Shown: piece by piece, positions 5,421 to 10,856 of the stretch | Numbering within the stretch: position 1 is the stretch's first letter | How the letters are laid out: each line of letters opens with the position of its first letter | NCBI GenBank assembly: GCA_964597685.1 | Contig: CAZQZC010000084.1 | Coordinates: 1-10,856 of the forward strand | Direction: 5' to 3' | DNA: 10,856 nt | DNA from: JBCBTJ01 sp964597685 | GTDB lineage: Bacteria > Pseudomonadota > Alphaproteobacteria > Caulobacterales > Hyphomonadaceae | Program-made: the position numbers and the translations under genes | Notes under the pieces: generated by a model | Told to the model about the DNA's origin: nothing | Database searches by the model: none | Seen by the model: only the letters and a program-made list of their open reading frames with translations

Positions 5421-8195
5421 ATGGTTGTCGGCCCGTTTCTTTTCGCAGCCCCGCTTGCGCTTTTGGGTCTTCTCGCATTGCCCGTGATCTGGTGGCTGCT
5501 GCGCGCCACGCCGCCGATGCCGCGAGAGGCGGAGCTGCCCTCCCTGCGCCTTCTGGATGATGTCGACCCAACGGAGGAAACGCCGGCGAGAACGCCGTGG
5601 TGGATCCTTGTGTTGCGTCTGTCGGCCGCCGGGCTCGCGGCCCTCGGCCTCGCCCAACCGATCTACGCGCCCGGCGCTCAAACCGAAGGCGACGACGGAC
5701 CGCTGCTGATCATCGTCGACGACGGCTGGCGCTCGGCCGCGCGGTGGAGCGAATTGATCTCCGCGGCGAACGCCGCCCTCGACACGGCGGACCGAGACAC
5801 GGCGACCCATCTTCTTCTCACCGCCCCGCGGGAGAGGCCGATCGATCCCGCCGAGCGCCTGTCGCGGCAAGACATGGCCCGTCGGCTCGCGTCGCTCGAT
5901 CCCCAGGCTTGGGCCCCCGACCGCGCAGACGCGCTGTCCCGTTTGACCACTGCGGGTCTGCGGCCGGCGCGCATATTGTGGGCGACCGATGGGCTGGCCC
6001 CAGCAGACGGCGAGGATTTCGCCGGCGAGCTCGCCAATATCGCGCCGCTGTCGATCTATGCGGCCCCGCCGCGCGGAGCAGCTGCGCTGACCGCTCTGTC
6101 GGCCGACAATTCGGGCGCTACGCTGCGCGTGGCGCGGACCGAGGACAATACGCCGGGACAAGTCTTCGTCTCCGCCCTCTCTGAGGATGGAACGGCGCTT
6201 GCGACCGCCGAAGCGGTTTTTGCCAGAGGCGCGACTGAGGCCGAAGCCCGTTTCGACATTCCGCCCGCCGCGCTGGCCAGGGCCCAGAGGTTTCGGCTGG
6301 CAGGCGCCGAAAGCGCCGGCGCGGTTTTCCTCTGGGACAGCGCCTCCCGTCGACAGCGCGTCGGGTTGGTCTCGACCGGAGAGGCCGCCCAGCCCCTCCT
6401 GTCGGACCTCCACTATGTACGCCGCGCCTTGGAGCCCTTTGCGATCCTGCAGGAGGGCGACTTGGACACACTTCTGCTCGCACAGCCCGACGCGATCGTC
6501 CTGACGGATGTCGGACGTTTGCCCGACGCCCAGGCCGCAGCGCTCGAAACCTGGGTGCAGGACGGCGGCGCGCTGATCCGCTTCGCCGGCCCGCGCCTGG
6601 CCTCCCAGGGCGACACGTTGACGCCGACGCCGCTTCGGCGCGCGTCCCGCTCGCTGGGCGGGGCCCTTGCATGGGACGAACCGCAAGATATTGCGGCATT
6701 TCCGACCTCCTCGCCATTCCTCGGCCTTACGCCGCCGGCTGACGCGAAGGTTCGCCAGCAAGTTCTCGCCCGCCCGACGCCCGAACTTGACCGAAAGACA
6801 TGGGCGCGGCTTGCGGACGGTTCGCCCGTCGTGACGGCGGACCGACGAGGCGACGGAACGATTGTATTGTTCCATGTCACGGCGGGGCCGGATTGGTCTG
6901 ACCTGCCGTTTACCGGCGTCTTCGTCGACATGCTGCGGCGCGCGGTGGCGGCCGGCCAAGGTCAAATCGCCGAAGACGAGACCGGGCTCTTCATTCCTCA
7001 GCTGGCGCTTGACGGATTTGGTCGGCTGCGCGCCCCGCAAGACACGGCCGCGCCCTTGCAGGCGGCGGATTTCGCCACCGCCACGCCCTCGGAACGCCAT
7101 CCTCCAGGCCTCTATCAAGGCGCCTCTGGGACGCGTGCGATCAATGTCGCCGCGGACTTTGACGCCGTCCCGATCACCGATTGGCCGGCGAGCGCAACGC
7201 TTTTGGGCGACGCCGAATCGCGGGCCTTTCCCTTGGCCGGCGCGCTGATAGGACTCGCTTTGGCGCTGCTGGCCGTCGATTTGTTCGTCGCCCTCGTCGC
7301 CGCCGGTAGGTTTCCCGCCTTGGGCCGCGCCGCCGCAGGCTTCGTTTTCGCAGGGATTGTTGTGTCGGCGGGGCGTGCGGAAGCGCAATTCTTCAGCGAC
7401 GATTTCCGCCAGATAGATCCGAGAACGGCCTCGCGCGACGACGCGAGCGATCCGGCGTTGGAATTCCGCCTCGCCTTTATCGAAACGGGCGACGCCGAGC
7501 TCGACGAGCTGACCCTGGCCGGCCTGCGCGGTCTGACGCGCATCCTGTATCTCCGGACCTCCGTCGAACCCATCATGCCGGACGGGCTTGACCTCGAAGA
7601 AGACCCCCTGGAGCTTTATCCGCTGATCTACTTCGCCGTGCCCGAGACGCCGGAGCCTCTCAGCCCGCAGGCCGTCGGGCGCCTTAATCAATATCTCCGC
7701 TCTGGCGGCGCGCTGGTGATCGACACGCGCAGCGGCGACGATCCCGCGCGCTCTGGCGACATCAGCGGATTGGAAGCCTTGCTCCAGGGCCTCGACGCCC
7801 CGCCGCTGACCCCGACGCCGACGGACCATGTCCTGTCCCGCAGTTTCTACTTGCTCGACGATTTTCCGGGCCGCTATTCCGGTCGGCGGCTCTGGATCGA
7901 AGCGCCAGCAGCCGCAGCGAACGCTGAAAGCCGCGGCGACGGCGTGTCCCGCCTGTTCATCGGCGACGCGGACTGGGCCGCCGCCTGGGCCACCGATGGA
8001 CGGGGCCGGCCCATCGTCTCCGTGGACGGCGGTGAGCGGCAACGCGAAATTGCGCTGCGGTTTGGGGTGAACCTGGTCATGTACGTTTTGACCGGCAGCT
8101 ACAAGGACGACCAAGTTCACTTGCCCGCCCTTCTGGAGCGCTTGAACGGTGAAGACGCCGACGAGGCTGAGCCGGAGCCGGAGGCGATCCCCTGA
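5421..8195 (+). CDS. BatA N-terminal / GATase-like / DUF4159 multidomain membrane protein
   Basis: This is a 924-residue protein. Residues 4-80 form a BatA-type N-terminus (helices about 6-28 and 60-80, with the conserved LP-SLRLL at 39-45). A VWA-like region starts at LLIIVDDGW (95-103) but lacks a DxSxS metal site. A glutamine-amidotransferase-like fold appears around 326-500 (DAIVLTDVGRL, 357-367; LETWVQDGGALIRF, 375-388), without a visible catalytic Cys. Helices at 603-625 and 637-652 follow. The C-terminal DUF4159 domain spans about 682-895 (FRLAFIETG, YPLIYFAVPE, YLRSGGALVIDTR, HVLSRSFYLLDDFPG, FGVNLVMYVLTGSYKDDQVH). Positive residues between the helices suggest that 81-602 and the DUF4159 domain are both periplasmic. 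Segment 637-655 resembles a signal peptide ending AEA, as if two proteins had fused. The ribosome site is weak (AGGG, 13 bases away), so translation is probably coupled to DUF58. The function is unknown. Confidence 0.92.
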   Translation: MVVGPFLFAAPLALLGLLALPVIWWLLRATPPMPREAELPSLRLLDDVDPTEETPARTPWWILVLRLSAAGLAALGLAQPIYAPGAQTEGDDGPLLIIVDDGWRSAARWSELISAANAALDTADRDTATHLLLTAPRERPIDPAERLSRQDMARRLASLDPQAWAPDRADALSRLTTAGLRPARILWATDGLAPADGEDFAGELANIAPLSIYAAPPRGAAALTALSADNSGATLRVARTEDNTPGQVFVSALSEDGTALATAEAVFARGATEAEARFDIPPAALARAQRFRLAGAESAGAVFLWDSASRRQRVGLVSTGEAAQPLLSDLHYVRRALEPFAILQEGDLDTLLLAQPDAIVLTDVGRLPDAQAAALETWVQDGGALIRFAGPRLASQGDTLTPTPLRRASRSLGGALAWDEPQDIAAFPTSSPFLGLTPPADAKVRQQVLARPTPELDRKTWARLADGSPVVTADRRGDGTIVLFHVTAGPDWSDLPFTGVFVDMLRRAVAAGQGQIAEDETGLFIPQLALDGFGRLRAPQDTAAPLQAADFATATPSERHPPGLYQGASGTRAINVAADFDAVPITDWPASATLLGDAESRAFPLAGALIGLALALLAVDLFVALVAAGRFPALGRAAAGFVFAGIVVSAGRAEAQFFSDDFRQIDPRTASRDDASDPALEFRLAFIETGDAELDELTLAGLRGLTRILYLRTSVEPIMPDGLDLEEDPLELYPLIYFAVPETPEPLSPQAVGRLNQYLRSGGALVIDTRSGDDPARSGDISGLEALLQGLDAPPLTPTPTDHVLSRSFYLLDDFPGRYSGRRLWIEAPAAAANAESRGDGVSRLFIGDADWAAAWATDGRGRPIVSVDGGERQREIALRFGVNLVMYVLTGSYKDDQVHLPALLERLNGEDADEAEPEPEAIP

Positions 8196-10219
8196 TGGAG
8201 GACATTACCCGCCTCGGCTTCGAACCGCTTGTGCCATGGCTGCTCGTCTACATCCTGGCGGGGCTCGCGCTTGCGGCGTGGGCCGCGTATCTCATCTTCC
8301 GCGGCCGGGCCTGGCTCACGCGCGGCGTCGCCTTGACCGTCTTGACGCTCGCCCTGTCGAACCCCGCCGTCGTGCAGGAGGAGCGCGAGCCCTTGGCGTC
8401 GGTTGCGGCCATCGTGCTCGATCGGTCGGAGAGCATGGGATTCGGCGACCGTGGACAAGCGGCGGCCGCCGCCTTCGAAACGGTGCGCGAGCGCCTGGAG
8501 GCCGATCCGTCTCTGGAGCTGCGCCTTGTGGAGACGGATCCAGACGCCGACGGCTCGACGCTGTTCGCCAGCGTAAACGGCGCGCTCTCCGACGTGCCGC
8601 GCGACCAGATCGCTGGCGCGATTATCGTGACCGACGGTCAGGTGCACGATCGACCGTCCGGCGATATCGGCCCGATCCATGCTTTGATCGTAGGCGATCC
8701 CGACCGCGGCGACCGGCGCGTCGAAATCGTCAATGCGCCGAGCTTCGGCATCGTGGGCGAAAACGCCCCTTTCGCCGTGCGGGTGGACGATCCGGGAGGC
8801 GGCGAGGTCGCGCTGTCAATCTCGCTCAACGGTGAATTTCTGCGCACACTCCAGGTAAAGGCCGGCGAGACGACCGCGCTTCCGGTCGAGATCGAACGCC
8901 GCGGCGAGAACATCCTTGTCGTTGAAGCGCCGCCAGGCCCTGAAGAATTGACGCTCGCCAACAATTCCACGGCCGCCATCGTCTCCGGCGTGCGCGACCG
9001 ATTGCGCGTCCTATTAATCACGGGCCGCCCCAACGCGGCCGGTCGCGTCTGGCGGGATCTGCTGAAGTCCGATCCGTCGGTGGACCTTGTCCACTTCACG
9101 ATCCTGCGCCCGCCCAACAAGCTCGATTTCACGCCGATTGAGGAACTGGCCTTGATCCCGTTTCCGACGACGGAATTGTTTGAGGAGAAACTGAGCGGAT
9201 TCGACCTGATTATCTTTGACCAGTACGAACGACGGGGCGTTGTCACGTCTGCATACCTCGACAATATGGCGCGTTACGTCGACGAGGGCGGCGCGCTCTT
9301 GATCGCGGCGGGCGAACCCTTCGCAGGCCCGGCCAGCCTGTCTCGCACGCCGCTCGCCGCTGTGCTCCCAGCCCAACCGACCGGGGATATCGGCGTGACG
9401 GATTTCACGCCAGCGCTCACCGCCCAGGGGCGCCGCCATTCCGTCACAGCGCCCTTGGACGGACGGAGCTGGGGCGGATGGAAACGCTTCATCGAGGCCG
9501 AAGCGACGGTCGGCGATACGCTGATGTCCGGCCCGAACGGCGCGCCGCTTTTGGTTGTCGACCGTGTCGGCGATGGCCGCGTGGGCCAGCTCTTGTCCGA
9601 CCAGATCTGGCTTTGGGCCCGCGGGCATGACGGCGGGGGGCCTTTTGCGGAGCTGATCCGACGGCTTGTCCATTGGCTTATGAAGGAGCCTGAACTGGAA
9701 GAGCGCCGCCTCGATCTTGTACTGGACCAGGGCGAAGCCCGGATCGCCCTGCGCACATTGGCCGACACGCCGCCCGATTTGGCGTTTGAAACGCCCGAGG
9801 GCGAGGTCGTAACGCCGCGATGGGCCGAGGCGGGTCCGGGTCTCTTCGTCGCCGACGCCGCGGCCGATGGGTTGGGACTGTACCGCGCTCGGGCTGCGGG
9901 GCTGGAGACCGTCGCACTGAACGGTCCGGCCAATCCCCGCGAATACGCCGATTTGCGCTCCACCACCGAGGTCTTGGAGCCGCTGACGGCGTCCACCGGC
10001 GGCGGCGTGTTCCGTCTGCGCGCCGATGGGGGCGGCTTGCCGGATATCCGCCGCGTCGGCCGGCGCACGACCGCCGCCGGCGCCAATTGGCTCGGCCTTC
10101 GCGAACGCGGCGCGTATGCCGTGCGCGACAGCCGCAGCCAGACGCTCCTGCCGGGATGGCTCGCTGTCATTCTGGCGCTTGGCTTCGCGATCCTGGCGTG
10201 GCGGCGCGAGGGGCGCTGA
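8195..10219 (+). CDS. Membrane-anchored VWA / glutamine-amidotransferase-like protein
   Basis: The 674-residue protein has helices at about 13-34 and 43-60, separated by a basic loop (RGRAWLTRG), and a C-terminal helix at 653-669 followed by WRREGR. The large middle part is therefore probably periplasmic. It begins with a VWA-like domain that keeps the MIDAS-type DRSES (76-80) and has IIVTDGQVHD (143-152). A beta-sandwich-like segment follows (about 175-265). A class I GATase-like domain starts at LRVLLITGRP (270-279) and includes FDLIIFDQYERRG (336-348) and YVDEGGALLIAAGEPF (361-376); no catalytic Cys is visible, so amidotransferase activity is unlikely. Its ATG shares one base with the preceding TGA, and GGAGG (8180-8184) lies ten bases upstream. 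It is the last gene of the MoxR operon. It probably works with the DUF4159 protein, but its role is unknown. The consecutive rare codons CTA-TTA lie at 9011-9016. Confidence 0.88.
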   Translation: MEDITRLGFEPLVPWLLVYILAGLALAAWAAYLIFRGRAWLTRGVALTVLTLALSNPAVVQEEREPLASVAAIVLDRSESMGFGDRGQAAAAAFETVRERLEADPSLELRLVETDPDADGSTLFASVNGALSDVPRDQIAGAIIVTDGQVHDRPSGDIGPIHALIVGDPDRGDRRVEIVNAPSFGIVGENAPFAVRVDDPGGGEVALSISLNGEFLRTLQVKAGETTALPVEIERRGENILVVEAPPGPEELTLANNSTAAIVSGVRDRLRVLLITGRPNAAGRVWRDLLKSDPSVDLVHFTILRPPNKLDFTPIEELALIPFPTTELFEEKLSGFDLIIFDQYERRGVVTSAYLDNMARYVDEGGALLIAAGEPFAGPASLSRTPLAAVLPAQPTGDIGVTDFTPALTAQGRRHSVTAPLDGRSWGGWKRFIEAEATVGDTLMSGPNGAPLLVVDRVGDGRVGQLLSDQIWLWARGHDGGGPFAELIRRLVHWLMKEPELEERRLDLVLDQGEARIALRTLADTPPDLAFETPEGEVVTPRWAEAGPGLFVADAAADGLGLYRARAAGLETVALNGPANPREYADLRSTTEVLEPLTASTGGGVFRLRADGGGLPDIRRVGRRTTAAGANWLGLRERGAYAVRDSRSQTLLPGWLAVILALGFAILAWRREGR

Positions 10220-10703
10220 CCGAGCCCGCCATGGCGTCGGCGTCGCCTATGAGATCCGCGATCAAGAGGCGCGCCGCGTCGACCGGCCCAGGCAGGCGCA
10301 ATCGACCGGGCTGCGCGCGGCGAAAGCCCGCTTCGCCAAACAGGGTCGGCGCGCCGACCAGCAAAGCCGCCTCCCACCCCGCTTGACCGGCCGCCGACAG
10401 AGCCCGGCGCGTCAGCTCGACCGACAGGCGCGCGCCGCGATGGGCGTGGGCGACGGCGACGGGGCCGACAAAGACGGCGCGGTGGCCGCTCTCGACGACC
10501 AAGGGCCAGAGCCGGACCACGCCGACCACGCGGCCGTCCGACAGGGCCACGCGGTTCAAATCCGGCAGGGAGGCGTTGAACTCCCGCAGGCGCTCGGCGG
10601 TCTTGGCGAAGTGGCCGGGCCCGAAGGTGGAATCGTAAAGCGCCTCGATGGCGTCCGAATGGTCGGCTGGAGATTCCGAAACGATATCGAGACTGGCGAT
10701 CAT
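10167..10703 (-). CDS. GNAT-family N-acetyltransferase (YhbS-like)
   Basis: GNAT enzymes transfer an acetyl group from acetyl-CoA to an amine; the substrate here cannot be told. The protein is 178 residues. The acetyl-CoA-binding core is VFVGPVAVAHAHRGARLSVELTRRAL (77-102 in outline: beta-4, then the pyrophosphate-binding HRGARLS loop, then the helix). ALLVGAPTLFGEAGFRRA (113-130) matches the LVGD-x-x-YYxxFGF segment of YhbS-like members. The pyrophosphate loop is less canonical than Q/R-x-x-G-x-G/A, because one Gly is replaced. The ATG at 10703 has AGGA seven bases before it. The last 17 residues are a low-complexity Ala/Ser/Pro tail encoded opposite the end of the VWA gene, with a 53-bp tail-to-tail overlap. 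It is a single-gene unit and shows no functional link to its neighbours. Confidence 0.87.
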   Translation of the reverse strand: MIASLDIVSESPADHSDAIEALYDSTFGPGHFAKTAERLREFNASLPDLNRVALSDGRVVGVVRLWPLVVESGHRAVFVGPVAVAHAHRGARLSVELTRRALSAAGQAGWEAALLVGAPTLFGEAGFRRAQPGRLRLPGPVDAARLLIADLIGDADAMAGSVSAPRAATPGSRSQAPE

Positions 10704-10727
10704 GGCGGGGTCCTGACGGAGAGGGCG

Positions 10728-10756
10728 CGCTTACGGGCCGAGGCCGCAGGTGTAAA
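10728..10756 (-). promoter_or_regulatory. Weak sigma-70-type promoter candidate for the acetyltransferase gene
   Basis: On the minus strand TTTACA (10756-10751) is followed after 17 bases by TAAGCG (10733-10728). The -35 element and spacing are good but the -10 element is poor. It ends 24 bases before the start codon. It is the best candidate in the 118-base gap. Confidence 0.22.
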
Positions 10757-10821
10757 GCCTTCAGCACATCCGCCCGGCCAGCCTTGCGAGCCTCCGGGTC
10801 TAGAACAAGGGCGGGGGCGCA

Positions 10822-10856
10822 TTGGCCGACGCCGAACTGACTGCCTGGCTTTCGCC
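10822..10856 (+). CDS. Possible 5' end of a plus-strand gene (partial, TTG start)
   Basis: A TTG at 10822 opens a frame that reads LADAELTAWLS and runs off the window. The purine-rich GGGCGGGGG (about 10809-10817) just upstream could serve as ribosome site, and an in-frame TAG lies at 10801. The peptide looks like a normal amphipathic protein start, but twelve codons cannot identify a family. The true start could lie elsewhere if this frame is not coding. Confidence 0.36.
   Translation, partial: MADAELTAWLS

Noticed and set aside
4557..8120. A 1187-codon open frame on the minus strand across the DUF58 and DUF4159 genes
   Set aside because: It is codon-aligned with the sense genes, so it stays open simply because those genes avoid TTA, CTA and TCA codons. 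Its translation is Arg/Gly-rich with no family motif, and the sense strand has clear domains.
9274..10767. A 497-codon minus-strand frame opposite the VWA gene and the acetyltransferase
   Set aside because: The translation is almost only Arg, Pro, Ser, Gly and Ala, typical of a GC-rich shadow; it also covers the real acetyltransferase gene in another frame.

Overview
The window looks like a GC-rich alphaproteobacterial chromosome segment, probably from the Caulobacterales/Maricaulales/Parvularculales range. I base this on codon use, on the protein families present and on the gene neighbourhood; the genus cannot be fixed by eye. Coding density is very high. No rRNA, tRNA, CRISPR array, insertion sequence, phage gene or long repeat was seen, and no gap exceeds 300 bases.

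Layout. Bases 1-55 hold what may be the last 17 codons of a plus-strand gene. Bases 56-150 are a short intergenic stretch with a 13-bp palindrome. A divergent TspO/MBR-family membrane protein follows (151-636, +). It converges on a tightly packed minus-strand operon read from right to left: DUF1285 protein (2884-3495), CoA-pyrophosphatase-type Nudix hydrolase (2243-2881), DUF6111 small membrane protein (1888-2241) and CCA tRNA nucleotidyltransferase (633-1895). Its last stop codon overlaps the tspO stop in a single CTAG.

A 52-bp divergent gap separates this operon from a four-gene plus-strand operon. That operon encodes a MoxR AAA+ ATPase (3548-4537), a DUF58 protein (4548-5411), a 924-residue BatA-N/GATase-like/DUF4159 membrane protein (5421-8195) and a 674-residue membrane protein with a VWA-type MIDAS motif and a glutamine-amidotransferase-like domain (8195-10219). 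A minus-strand GNAT acetyltransferase (10167-10703) overlaps its 3' end by 53 bp. The first codons of another plus-strand gene may start at 10822.

How they work together. The MoxR operon has the plan of a MoxR/VWA chaperone-like system. Two soluble proteins (ATPase and DUF58) would act in the cytoplasm. Two proteins anchored by terminal or internal membrane helices would expose very large periplasmic domains. The exact substrate of this alphaproteobacterial version is not known to me, so it is the best candidate here for an undescribed system. The minus-strand operon joins housekeeping enzymes of tRNA 3'-end and CoA metabolism to two small proteins of unknown function.
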